Shown in pieces: positions 7,114-15,832 of a DNA stretch of 28,473 nucleotides; the first letter of the stretch is position 1, and every line of letters starts with the position of its first letter. This stretch comes from DAOTWY01 sp003696565 (GTDB taxonomy: Bacteria; Chloroflexota; Anaerolineae; Aggregatilineales; Phototrophicaceae). A program made the position numbers and the translations under genes. The stretch lies in contig DAOTWY010000016.1 in NCBI GenBank assembly GCA_034435635.1, positions 1 to 28,473 of the forward strand. The letters run 5' to 3'. The notes under the pieces were generated by a model. It had not been told where the DNA came from, searched no databases, and saw nothing but the letters and a program-made list of their open reading frames with translations.

Positions 7114-8273
7114 TACACGTGCAAAATGTTCAAGAAATAGAGTCGCGGTATACTTCTGGCGCATATAGCAAGCGTCCATTAACCATCATCCGGGGTGATG
7201 GTTGCACATTATGGGATGATGAGGGAAACGCCTATTTAGACGCAACCAGCGGGCAAGGTGTCGCACTGCTTGGTTATAGCCATCCAGCGGTTATACAGGC
7301 AATCAACACACAAGCAGCACAATTGATGACATGCCCAGAGATTTTTTACAATGATCAACGTGCAACACTGTATAGCACACTAGCAACTATTCTCCCGTCA
7401 GAAATCAACCACTTTTTTCTGTGTAACAGTGGTACAGAAGCCATAGAAGGTGCATTAAAAGTTGCCCGCCTGCTAACGAACAGACCCGAGATTATTGCTA
7501 TTAAACGAGGCTTTCATGGGCGAACAATGGGCGCACTTTCGCTCACCTGGAATAAAAAATATCGCGAGCCATTTTCCGGTTGGGGTATTGATGTTGAGCA
7601 TGTGACATTGAACGACCTAGCGGCAGTACAAGCAGCTATCACAGATCAAACCGCAGCTGTAGTAATAGAAGTGGTGCAGGGTGAAGGGGGCGTGTATCCG
7701 GCGGATATGACCTATTTACAAGAACTAAGAGCCTTATGTGATGCATCTGGTGTGTTACTTGTTGTTGATGAAATCCAAACCGGTTTTGGGCGTACTGGAG
7801 CTTGGTTTGCGTTTGAACATGCTGGTATCTTACCGGACATCATCGCGTTAGGTAAAGGGATAGGCGGGGGTATGCCAATGGGTGCAGTGGCATGGCGAGG
7901 TGAACCAATTGCACGAGGCACACACGGCAGCACGTTCGGCGGTAACCCACTAGCGTGTGCCGCAGCAATAGCCACTATTCATACATTACGTGATGAAAAC
8001 CTCCCCAGCTTAGCAAAAGAAAAAGGTACATGGCTTATGAGTGAATTAAACCGTCGCCAATTGCCAAATGTGCGTGAAATCCGTGGTATGGGGTTGATGA
8101 TTGGGCTAGAACTACGCGAACGAGTCACCCCGATTTTACAACGATTACAAGAAATCGGAGTATTGGCACTACCAGCTGGATTGAATGTGTTGCGTTTATT
8201 ACCTCCATTAACTATCTCATACGACGAGTTACACAGATTAGCCAATGCTATTGAGGAAGCAACACATGCTTAA
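7110..8273 (+). CDS. lysJ: LysW-aminoadipate semialdehyde transaminase LysJ
   Basis: A class III PLP-dependent aminotransferase that aminates LysW-bound aminoadipate semialdehyde to LysW-lysine, usually with glutamate as donor. The 387 residues contain NSGTEAIEGALKVAR (106-120), the PLP-ring Asp220 in VVDEIQTGFGRTG, Schiff-base Lys249 in ALGKGIGGGMPMGAV and the phosphate-binding HGSTFGGNPLACAAA. The fold is shared with acetylornithine aminotransferase (ArgD), from which context separates it. The start overlaps the lysZ stop (ATGA) and the gene overlaps lysK. Confidence 0.92.
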   Translation: MIHVQNVQEIESRYTSGAYSKRPLTIIRGDGCTLWDDEGNAYLDATSGQGVALLGYSHPAVIQAINTQAAQLMTCPEIFYNDQRATLYSTLATILPSEINHFFLCNSGTEAIEGALKVARLLTNRPEIIAIKRGFHGRTMGALSLTWNKKYREPFSGWGIDVEHVTLNDLAAVQAAITDQTAAVVIEVVQGEGGVYPADMTYLQELRALCDASGVLLVVDEIQTGFGRTGAWFAFEHAGILPDIIALGKGIGGGMPMGAVAWRGEPIARGTHGSTFGGNPLACAAAIATIHTLRDENLPSLAKEKGTWLMSELNRRQLPNVREIRGMGLMIGLELRERVTPILQRLQEIGVLALPAGLNVLRLLPPLTISYDELHRLANAIEEATHA

Positions 8274-9294
8274 TGCAGAACGCTTAATTTATGATCTGGT
8301 ATCGATTGCCAGCCCATCTACACAAGAAAGCGACGCAGTTCATTATTTAGTGGATTGGATGCGTAAGAATGGTTATGACCAAGCTTACGTAGATGAAGCC
8401 GGAAACGCGGTTGGAATCATCGGCAAAGGTAATCGTGATATTGTGTTACTTGGGCATATCGACACATTTGGTGGGTTTCCACCGGTGTATATCAAAGATA
8501 GAACACTGTATGGTCGTGGATCAGTTGATGCAAAAGGTGCGTTATGTACGTTTGCAGCAGGTGCCCTGCAAGCTGATCTACCGGATGACGTGCGTGTCGT
8601 TGTCATAGGAGCGGTGGAAGAAGAAGTCGCTAGCAGTAAAGGTGCGCGTTATGCCGCAACGCAATTTCAGCCGGCATTGTGCATTATCGGTGAACCATCT
8701 GGTTGGGATCGCATCACATTAGGATACAAAGGGAGGTTGCTTATTGAATGGGCATGGCGGGGAGGCTTAGCACACAGTGCCGGGGTTGCTCTTAGTGCAC
8801 CAGAACATGCCATTGCCTATTGGGAGCAAGTGCGTGCTTATGTGAATCGGTTTAATGCCAATATTGACAGCGTCTTTGGGCAATTAGATGCCACATTACA
8901 AGCGATCAACAGTGGGCAGGATGGTGCTTATGGTTGGTGCAACATGACAATTGGTTTCCGGTTACCACCAGGCGTTAATCCACAGCAACTTGCTAATGAT
9001 TTAGCCAATGAAAACACCCATGCATATGGTTGTGAGGTTGCTGTTGTTTCAGATAAAAATAACCCACTAAGTCGCGCATTACGTGGAGCAATCCGTGCAC
9101 AAGGTGGAACGCCCCGTTTTGTATATAAAACAGGCACAGCGGATATGAATGTGGTCGCACCGATTTGGAATTGTCCAATCGTGGCATACGGTCCTGGTGA
9201 TTCAGCATTGGATCATACCCCGGATGAACACTTAAACCTGGATGAATATTTACAAGCAATTAATGTGTTGGCAGATACCTTAGCCCGCCTGTGA
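8266..9294 (+). CDS. lysK: LysW-lysine hydrolase LysK
   Basis: An M20-family metallohydrolase that cleaves LysW-lysine to release lysine and regenerate LysW. It has 342 residues from the ATG at 8266, preferred over an in-frame ATG at 8245 because GAGGAA lies about eight bases upstream of 8266. Metal ligands appear in GHIDTF (His64, Asp66), GSVDAKGAL (Asp88), the catalytic Glu pair in GAVEEEVAS (118-120), GEPSGW (Glu143) and the late HTPDEH. ArgE/DapE-like deacetylation is the generic family alternative. It overlaps the lysJ end by eight bases. Confidence 0.91.
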   Translation: MLNAERLIYDLVSIASPSTQESDAVHYLVDWMRKNGYDQAYVDEAGNAVGIIGKGNRDIVLLGHIDTFGGFPPVYIKDRTLYGRGSVDAKGALCTFAAGALQADLPDDVRVVVIGAVEEEVASSKGARYAATQFQPALCIIGEPSGWDRITLGYKGRLLIEWAWRGGLAHSAGVALSAPEHAIAYWEQVRAYVNRFNANIDSVFGQLDATLQAINSGQDGAYGWCNMTIGFRLPPGVNPQQLANDLANENTHAYGCEVAVVSDKNNPLSRALRGAIRAQGGTPRFVYKTGTADMNVVAPIWNCPIVAYGPGDSALDHTPDEHLNLDEYLQAINVLADTLARL

Positions 9295-9305
9295 GGAAAA
9301 GCATT

Positions 9306-10439
9306 ATGTCATTTGAAAATTACGCCATCATAGAAAGTACCCTGCGTGAAGGAGAACAATTTAGTACAGCTACCTTCAACACCTCGCAAAAAATTGAGAT
9401 CGCACGATTGTTAGATGCCTTTGGTGTTGAGATGTTGGAGATGACCTCACCATTAGCATCACCACAAAGCGAGGCAGATATTCGTGCGATCGTAAAAGAA
9501 AACCTAAACCTAAAGGTGCTAACACATATTCGTTGTAATAAAGAGGATGCTAGGCGTGCGCTCGATACAGGCGTGGATGGTGTGGATGTTGTGATCGGGA
9601 CATCTCCGCAATTAATCGAACATAGTCATGGGCGCAGTATTCCAGAAATTATTGATCTTGCACTAGATGTGATCTCATATATTCGTGAACAAGCTCCTCA
9701 CATTATTTTGCGCTTTAGTACAGAGGATAGTTTCCGCAGTCGGGAAGCGGATTTGTTGCGTGTCTATTTAGCTGTGGCAGATACTGGTTTGGTGGATCGT
9801 TTGGGGGTGGCAGATACAGTTGGGATTGCATTACCAAGCCAAGTCTATCAACTCGTTTCTCAGATTGTTCGGTTAACTCAGCTCGATGTTGAATTCCACG
9901 GGCATAATGATAGCGGTTGTGCCATCGCTAATGCATGCGCCGCTCTAGAGGCTGGGGCAACCCATATTGACACAACGGTGTTAGGAATTGGAGAACGTAA
10001 CGGTATCACACCGTTAGGCGGATTAATTGCCAGGCTTTACACCATCAATCGCGCCTATGTAAGCAAATATAACCTGTCATTACTGCCAGAGATTGACCGT
10101 ACAATTGCTAGGTTTTGCAACTTAGATATTCCATTTAACAACTACATCACTGGCTCAAGTGCATTTATCCATAAGGCGGGGATTCATGCCAAAGCTGTAT
10201 TGGCTGATCCAAGCACTTATGAAGCCATTAACCCGGCTGATTTTGGGCTATCAAGAGAGATCAGCATCGGGCATCGTCTGACAGGGTGGAACGCTGTGCG
10301 GAATCGTGCCCAAGCATTGGGGCTTAATATTGATGACGATACGCTACGGGCTATTACCCAAACAATTAAACAACAAGCTGATATCAGCACGCTAAGCATG
10401 CAGCAGATTGATGATCTCTTGATGGGAGCAGCGCAATGA
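9306..10439 (+). CDS. Homocitrate synthase
   Basis: Condenses acetyl-CoA with 2-oxoglutarate to (R)-homocitrate, the committed step of alpha-aminoadipate lysine synthesis and usually feedback-inhibited by lysine. It has 377 residues from the ATG at 9306. A GTG at 9291 is in frame but overlaps GAGGAAAAG, the natural ribosome site for 9306. The DRE-TIM barrel shows STLREGEQ (11-18), the metal ligands His197 and His199 in EFHGHNDSG, and GIGERNGITPLGG. The late SSAFIHKAGIHAKA is typical of the family. 2-Isopropylmalate synthase is less likely because of the length and the neighbours. It starts 11 bases after lysK and overlaps the next gene by four bases. Confidence 0.92.
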   Translation: MSFENYAIIESTLREGEQFSTATFNTSQKIEIARLLDAFGVEMLEMTSPLASPQSEADIRAIVKENLNLKVLTHIRCNKEDARRALDTGVDGVDVVIGTSPQLIEHSHGRSIPEIIDLALDVISYIREQAPHIILRFSTEDSFRSREADLLRVYLAVADTGLVDRLGVADTVGIALPSQVYQLVSQIVRLTQLDVEFHGHNDSGCAIANACAALEAGATHIDTTVLGIGERNGITPLGGLIARLYTINRAYVSKYNLSLLPEIDRTIARFCNLDIPFNNYITGSSAFIHKAGIHAKAVLADPSTYEAINPADFGLSREISIGHRLTGWNAVRNRAQALGLNIDDDTLRAITQTIKQQADISTLSMQQIDDLLMGAAQ

Positions 10440-11692
10440 GTGGATTTACATTTGCAGAAAAAGCCTTGGCACGTGCAGCAGGTATCCCGACAGCGCGCGC
10501 AGGTGATGTATTAGACATCACACCTGATTTGATCTTCAGTCATGATAACACAGCCGCCATTCGACGAATTTTTGCTGAAATTGGTGCAACGCACATCACA
10601 AGACCAGAGCGAATTGCAATTACATTAGACCATGCTGTGCCCGCGCCAACAACCCAACACGCCCAAAACCATGCAGAAATCCGTGAATGGGTAAAAGCAC
10701 AAGGGATCAAACGTTTCTTTGAAGTAGGACGCGGTATTTGTCATCAAGTCATTAGTGAAGAAGCATTGATCTTACCAGGGGAAGTGATCTTTGGTTCAGA
10801 CAGTCATAGTACACATTTTGGCTGGTTAGGTGCCTTTGGCATGGGTGTGGGGCGCACAGAGATGGCATCTTTGTGGGCAACAGGGCAATTATGGCTTCGT
10901 GTTCCAGAATCAATGCGTATTAAACTGACAGGTAAGCCCCAGGTAGGGGTAACAGCCAAAGATATCGCCCTTCACATCATTGGCTGTTGGAGTACTTCTG
11001 GCGCAGCTTATCGCTCGGTTGAATTTACCGGTGATACTATTCAATTTTTATCATTAGATGAACGGGCGGTGCTTCCTAATATGATGGCAGAATTTGGGGC
11101 GATGAATGCCTATCTACCGCCTGATGAAGCGGTTTTTACCTATTTGGAAGCCAAGCGAACGCGAGATTATACCCCAATTTATCCTGATGAAGATGCCACC
11201 TATGAAGCAGATTATGCTATATCAGTAGATGCACTGGAGCCATTAATCGCCCTACCCCACCAACCGGATAACGTGGTAGGGGTTTCTGATGTGGTGGGTG
11301 AACCAGTTCAGCAGGCATTTTTAGGAACTTGCACCAATGGACGTTATGAGGATTTAGAGGCAGCGGCAACCGTACTGAAGGGACGGCAGGTACGTATTCG
11401 TATGATTGTCATTCCGGCTAGTTCACAAGTGTTGCTACGTGCAATGCAAAGTGGTGTTTTACAAACGCTTATTGAAGCAGGAGCAACCATCGCCACACCA
11501 GGCTGTGGTCCTTGCATGGGGAATCATATGGGTATTCCGGCACCAGCAGAGGCAACAATTAGCAGCGCAAACCGTAACTTTAAAGGACGGATGGGTACAG
11601 CAGATGCCATGACGTATTTAGCTAATCCATACGTCGTTGCAGCAAGTGCTATCACTGGTGTATTGACTGATCCAAGGGAGTTTTTAGCATGA
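10436..11692 (+). CDS. lysT: Homoaconitase large subunit
   Basis: The 4Fe-4S hydro-lyase subunit that, with the small subunit, isomerises homocitrate to homoisocitrate via cis-homoaconitate. Its 418 residues match the LeuC/HacA family. SDSHSTHFGWLGAFGMGVG (121-139) is the conserved aconitase segment, and the cluster ligands are Cys299 in LGTCTNGR and Cys357 and Cys360 in PGCGPCMG. 3-Isopropylmalate dehydratase has the same layout; the position between homocitrate synthase and homoisocitrate dehydrogenase decides the call. The ATG overlaps the previous stop by four bases. Confidence 0.91.
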   Translation: MSGFTFAEKALARAAGIPTARAGDVLDITPDLIFSHDNTAAIRRIFAEIGATHITRPERIAITLDHAVPAPTTQHAQNHAEIREWVKAQGIKRFFEVGRGICHQVISEEALILPGEVIFGSDSHSTHFGWLGAFGMGVGRTEMASLWATGQLWLRVPESMRIKLTGKPQVGVTAKDIALHIIGCWSTSGAAYRSVEFTGDTIQFLSLDERAVLPNMMAEFGAMNAYLPPDEAVFTYLEAKRTRDYTPIYPDEDATYEADYAISVDALEPLIALPHQPDNVVGVSDVVGEPVQQAFLGTCTNGRYEDLEAAATVLKGRQVRIRMIVIPASSQVLLRAMQSGVLQTLIEAGATIATPGCGPCMGNHMGIPAPAEATISSANRNFKGRMGTADAMTYLANPYVVAASAITGVLTDPREFLA

Positions 11693-12171
11693 TGCGTTGT
11701 TGGGTTTATGGAGATGATGTCAATACAGATGTTATTTTTCCGGGGAAATATACGTATACATTGAAAACCCCGGAGGAAATTGCCGCTAAAGCATTGGAGG
11801 ATTTAGACCCTAATTTCGCGCGTCATGTTCGCCCCGGGGATGTAATGGTTGCTGGGCGGAATTGGGGATGTGGCAGTAGTCGAGAGCAAGCTGTCACTGC
11901 GTTAAAGTATGCAGGGATTCAACTAATTATCGCCGCGTCTTTTAATGGATTATATTTCCGTAACTGTATTAATCAGGGGATTCGCCCAGTAGTCAATGAC
12001 AAGCTTTATCAAATCCTTAAAACAGGTGATGTTATCGAGATCATTGATGGGGCGATTCATGCTAAAGGGCAAATTTTTCCAATTCCACCACTTTCTCCCT
12101 CTGTACAAGCGATTATTGATGCGGGGGGATTAGTGCCAATGTTGAGACAACGATTTGGGGGTGTACGTTGA
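11689..12171 (+). CDS. lysU: Homoaconitase small subunit
   Basis: The swivel-domain partner of the large subunit (160 residues, LeuD/HacB-like). The conserved GRNWGCGSSREQA runs from residue 57, and AASFNGLYFRNCINQG follows. The specificity loop near residues 20-25 reads KYTYT; isopropylmalate isomerases usually carry YLRT here, and an aromatic-Thr ending without Arg is what I recall for homoaconitases, which supports the assignment. Two adjacent ATG codons open the gene; the first overlaps the large-subunit stop. Confidence 0.9.
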   Translation: MMRCWVYGDDVNTDVIFPGKYTYTLKTPEEIAAKALEDLDPNFARHVRPGDVMVAGRNWGCGSSREQAVTALKYAGIQLIIAASFNGLYFRNCINQGIRPVVNDKLYQILKTGDVIEIIDGAIHAKGQIFPIPPLSPSVQAIIDAGGLVPMLRQRFGGVR

Positions 12172-13148
12172 AAAGGATTGTACTTATCCCCGGTGATGGT
12201 ATTGGAAAAGAGGTTATTCCAGCTGCTCATCAGGTATTAGCAGCGTTAGATTTACCATTTGAGTGGTCTTATGCGGATGCCGGCTTTGCAACGTTTGAAC
12301 AAACCGGCAGTGCCTTACCAGAATCAACACTGACATTATGTGAAGATAGTGATGCAATTCTATTCGGTGCAACGCAATCCCCAATGACAAAAGTTGAGGG
12401 GTATCAAAGCCCTATTTTGGGCTTGCGTCAACATTTTGATTTATATGCAAATTTACGCCCGGCACGGTCAGGTGATATCGATATGCTGATTGTGCGCGAA
12501 AACACTGAAGGACTTTATAGCCGCAGAGAGCGCGTCATCGATAATGGACAAACAGCTATTACAGAACGTGTTATCACAGTAAGCGCATCTGAGCGCATCG
12601 TCCGGTTAGCTTGCGAGCAAGCTATGGCACGTCGTCAACATTTGACCATTGTACATAAAGCCAATGTACTTAAAGAAACCTGTGGGTTATTCCGTCGGGT
12701 AGCATTAGATGTTGTCAAAGAATATCCTGAGCTACAAGTGAATGAATTGCTTGTGGATGCCGCAGCGATGTTTATGATACAGCAACCACAACAGTTTGAT
12801 GTCATTGTAACCACAAATTTGTTTGGCGATATTTTGAGCGATTTAGCGGCTGGTTTAACTGGTGGATTAGGTATCGCCCCATCAGCTAATGTAGGGGGTC
12901 GTGTTGCTGTATTTGAACCAGTACACGGTAGTGCGCCAGATATTGCTGGAAAAGGCATTGCTGATCCACGTGCAGCCATCCTCAGTTCTGCAATGATGTT
13001 AGAATATTTGGGATATGAGGAACAAGCCCGCCAACTAGCATACATCACCTATCAAACCCCGCATACTGGACAAACAGAAAAAACCACTGAGGCAATCATT
13101 CAGGCATTTGCAAAAGCAGCATTTAGCGATAACCTCAAGCAGACGTAG
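12168..13148 (+). CDS. Homoisocitrate dehydrogenase
   Basis: Oxidatively decarboxylates homoisocitrate to 2-oxoadipate with NAD+. A 326-residue beta-decarboxylating dehydrogenase starting at TTG (12168), which overlaps the preceding TGA and follows GGGGGTG. Motifs are IPGDGIGKEVIPAA at the N-terminus, the substrate Arg88 in LGLRQHFD plus Arg98 and Arg110, catalytic Tyr117 in NTEGLYS and Lys164 in HKANVLKETCG, metal Asp197, Asp221 and Asp225, and VHGSAPDIAGKGIADP for the cofactor. Isocitrate or 3-isopropylmalate dehydrogenase are the family alternatives. The product must be transaminated to alpha-aminoadipate by an enzyme encoded elsewhere. Confidence 0.9.
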   Translation: MKRIVLIPGDGIGKEVIPAAHQVLAALDLPFEWSYADAGFATFEQTGSALPESTLTLCEDSDAILFGATQSPMTKVEGYQSPILGLRQHFDLYANLRPARSGDIDMLIVRENTEGLYSRRERVIDNGQTAITERVITVSASERIVRLACEQAMARRQHLTIVHKANVLKETCGLFRRVALDVVKEYPELQVNELLVDAAAMFMIQQPQQFDVIVTTNLFGDILSDLAAGLTGGLGIAPSANVGGRVAVFEPVHGSAPDIAGKGIADPRAAILSSAMMLEYLGYEEQARQLAYITYQTPHTGQTEKTTEAIIQAFAKAAFSDNLKQT

Positions 13149-13176
13149 ATATAATTTGCTTGAGGAGTAATTTTAT

Positions 13177-15222
13177 ATGAGACAACTTGCACGGAAATTA
13201 ATGAGCTTAAAAACCGGTGAAGTTGAGCCGGATGAGAGTCGCAGTTATCGTGATATTTTGATGGGGTCTGAATTAACTGTCACAAAAACGATTGATGACA
13301 GAGAAAAAATCCGCATCGCTGTTTATCCGATAATATGCTCGGAAAATCCTAAGATGGCAATGGGGTTGATGACACTTCTTGCCTTGTTATTAGATCACTG
13401 GCAGGAGATTCGCGTTTACCCGTTAATGGTTGCCGTACCGCCACAAGCGGAACCTCAGAATTATCAATGGACAGTCAATGATTCTCAATTCGTGGACTAT
13501 GATTTAGAAGGATTGGATCATAATGCCTCTATCCGTGGAACACTCAACGATGTAAATAATAGTTGGCAACTAACACTAAACATTGATTTTGACGAGAAAG
13601 AACAAGTTAAAGTGCTTGCTTATGTCGCGCCAGATGTTGCCGGATTAGTCAATCAATTACCCCAAATTGCAACCGATATAGCAGAGGAGTTGGAAGCAAA
13701 TCAAGCCAACATCACGCACTATGCTGAAACAAGCACATATGACGATCGCCTCATTGTTTTATTAAATGATATTTTTGAGTGGCAACGGCGGTTGTATCTC
13801 TCATTATGGGGACAGCCTTTCCCAGAAAACGCGATTCATCAACAAATTGAAAAATTAACCGAGTCCGGCAAGGTCATTGATGATGAGTTCGCTGCTTGGA
13901 GTGTGGCTAGTGTAATAGCACATGCCATGCAACCTGGATATGAAGCTGTTGCTGATTCAGTGACAGCGTTATGTGGTGATGTTGTCAATTACTTTCAACA
14001 TTCCTACTTTGGTGCCATTTACATTGGCACAGCACTCTTTGAAAAAGGATTTGCACAACAAGCCTATAATCTGCTTGAGAGCGCGGTAGAAAAACACCCT
14101 AAGCACCCCACTAGTTGGATTACTCTAGCAGATTTGTATCGACGTGGCGGACACGCGCATAAAATGATTGATGCGTTTCAGCGTGCCATTGAAGAAGAGG
14201 CAGCTAATAGTCTGTTATATCGCAACTATGCTGCTGTTTTACAAATGATCGATCCTGCATTAGTTCAAACATTTATTTTAATTGATCCAGCAGAATATGA
14301 CGGAAACTATATTGTTTGGGAGGCGATAGAAGCCTATAAAGAGGTGGAAAAACTAGAACCGGATGACTTAGTAGCACTCCGTCAACGTGCGATGTTGTTA
14401 CTTGATTTAGGTGAAATTAACGCCTTTTTCATTGACCCAGAAGATACTGATGAATTTTTCAATGTGTTTGAAAAACTCGTTAAGGCAGATGCAACTGGGG
14501 TTCAAGTGCGCGCTATCATCGAAAATTTATATCTACTGGATAACATAGAAGTTGCTATCGACATTTTAGAAGAACAGCTTGAGCAATATCCTGATCGTGT
14601 TGACTTGGTGTTAAACTTGGCGATGGCATTTATTGTCAATGAAGAAGAGGATTTTGCATTAGAAGAGCTAGACAGAGCTAGAACAATGAGTGATGACCCA
14701 ATTGTTTTGAATGACATTGAATACCTGACATTACTCGCCTTAAACCCAAACTTTGAGGCAGAAATGGGGGAAATCCAGACATTAGTTAATGCCGGGTCAA
14801 AACTGAGTAGTGGTCAACTAGCATTTTTACAAGAGGCTATCAACACGGCACCCGGTTATGTGGATGCTTATGTGACATTAGCCAATGCTTATTTACTGGA
14901 GGACGATTTGGCATCTGCCATTGAAGTTCTATTAGATGGTGAGGTGCAAATCCCTAACGATGCAGAAATTTTATTAACATTGAGCCGTGCCCTATGGCAA
15001 GCTGGTCAAATTGATGAGGCATTCAAATACTTAGAAAAAGGGATTGAAGCAAACCCCAAGCATGTTCCGTTATTAGCACTGATGGGGCAATATCTGTTTG
15101 AAGATGATGATGAGGATGAAGCACGATTATATTTAATGCGTGCAGAAAGCATCAACCCACGCCATCCGGCACTAGCTGCAGCACGCAAACGCATTGTGGA
15201 TTTAATTGCTAGTCGAAAGTGA
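13177..15222 (+). CDS. Tetratricopeptide-repeat protein of unknown role
   Basis: A 681-residue acidic cytoplasmic-looking protein with no signal peptide. Residues about 1-270 are not recognised. TPR-type helix pairs begin near residue 285 (GTALFEKGFAQQAYNLLESA, then PTSWITLADLYRRGGHAHKM) and recur from about 440 to the end (PGYVDAYVTLANAYLLEDD, PNDAEILLTLSRALWQAGQ and a final PKHVPLLALMGQYLFEDD unit). Such repeats bind proteins or peptides. AGGAG precedes the ATG. It starts 28 bases after homoisocitrate dehydrogenase, so it is probably in the lysine operon; a lone TATAAT at 13150 might give it extra transcription, but no -35 fits. The last 14 bases overlap the convergent IMPACT-family gene. 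Confidence 0.8.
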   Translation: MRQLARKLMSLKTGEVEPDESRSYRDILMGSELTVTKTIDDREKIRIAVYPIICSENPKMAMGLMTLLALLLDHWQEIRVYPLMVAVPPQAEPQNYQWTVNDSQFVDYDLEGLDHNASIRGTLNDVNNSWQLTLNIDFDEKEQVKVLAYVAPDVAGLVNQLPQIATDIAEELEANQANITHYAETSTYDDRLIVLLNDIFEWQRRLYLSLWGQPFPENAIHQQIEKLTESGKVIDDEFAAWSVASVIAHAMQPGYEAVADSVTALCGDVVNYFQHSYFGAIYIGTALFEKGFAQQAYNLLESAVEKHPKHPTSWITLADLYRRGGHAHKMIDAFQRAIEEEAANSLLYRNYAAVLQMIDPALVQTFILIDPAEYDGNYIVWEAIEAYKEVEKLEPDDLVALRQRAMLLLDLGEINAFFIDPEDTDEFFNVFEKLVKADATGVQVRAIIENLYLLDNIEVAIDILEEQLEQYPDRVDLVLNLAMAFIVNEEEDFALEELDRARTMSDDPIVLNDIEYLTLLALNPNFEAEMGEIQTLVNAGSKLSSGQLAFLQEAINTAPGYVDAYVTLANAYLLEDDLASAIEVLLDGEVQIPNDAEILLTLSRALWQAGQIDEAFKYLEKGIEANPKHVPLLALMGQYLFEDDDEDEARLYLMRAESINPRHPALAAARKRIVDLIASRK

Positions 15223-15832
15223 TTGGGTGAATTTTGCCAGCAGATAGTTCAGTAAGATCAGCTGTGAAAGCAGGAACGTCTTTTAGCGCAAAAGTAACAA
15301 TAATGGAAACATCTGCCATGAATGTCTCATCTTGAATAACCCCTTGATGCGCGGCAATTAGGCGTTTAACTTGCTCATAAAGACTGTACGGAACATCGAT
15401 TCCAAGCAGTCTTTTTTCAATTTTAAGCTCAGTTGGCATACTATTGATGTTGATATGCGCTGCTTCAGTATAAGCACGCACTAGCCCACCAGTGCCAAGT
15501 TTTGTACCGCCAAAATAGCGTGTGATAACCATAACCAGATCACCAATCCCACTGCCTCGTAATACCGCTAAAACCGGCGGTCCAGATGTTCCAGACGGCT
15601 CACCATCATCACTCATACCTTCTATAACAGATTGTCCAAACCCAGCACGAAAAGCATAGACATGATGAGATGCATCTGGCATTTCAGCACGAATTTGTGC
15701 AATAAACGCTTTTGCCTCATCAGCAGTTTCTGCACGGTTTGATGAGGCAATAAAGCGTGATTTAGCCACCTCTGTTTGTGTTCGATGAAACCCAAGCGGT
15801 ACGAGATACGGTTCCATATTCTTATGATTCAT
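15209..15832 (-). CDS. IMPACT/YigZ family protein (UPF0029)
   Basis: A 207-residue member of the YigZ/IMPACT family, whose eukaryotic relative modulates translation control; the bacterial role is not settled. The N-terminal domain carries SDDGEPSGTSGPPVLAVL followed by VITRYFGGTKLGTGGLVRAY, the two hallmark motifs, and the C-terminal part resembles the usual ferredoxin-like extension. Two starts are possible, ATG at 15832 and in-frame ATG at 15817; neither has a clear Shine-Dalgarno. The longer form overlaps the end of the upstream ATPase gene by 11 bases, suggesting translational coupling. The stop lies inside the TPR gene, a convergent overlap with no terminator visible. Confidence 0.9.
   Translation of the reverse strand: MNHKNMEPYLVPLGFHRTQTEVAKSRFIASSNRAETADEAKAFIAQIRAEMPDASHHVYAFRAGFGQSVIEGMSDDGEPSGTSGPPVLAVLRGSGIGDLVMVITRYFGGTKLGTGGLVRAYTEAAHININSMPTELKIEKRLLGIDVPYSLYEQVKRLIAAHQGVIQDETFMADVSIIVTFALKDVPAFTADLTELSAGKIHPITFD

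Noticed and set aside
8245..8265. Upstream ATG for LysK
   Set aside because: The segment holds the GAGGAA ribosome site for ATG 8266 and adds residues unlike LysK starts.
4421..9294. Reading the LysX-K genes as an arginine (ArgX-type) cluster
   Set aside because: The same transcript carries homocitrate synthase, homoaconitase and homoisocitrate dehydrogenase and is preceded by Lys-codon leaders, so lysine is the main product; dual use remains possible.
9291..9305. GTG start extending homocitrate synthase
   Set aside because: The GTG overlaps GAGGAAAAG, which is best explained as the ribosome site for ATG 9306; the family begins at about this point.
12635..13048. 137-residue reverse-strand ORF inside homoisocitrate dehydrogenase
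   Set aside because: Antisense to conserved catalytic motifs; no independent support.
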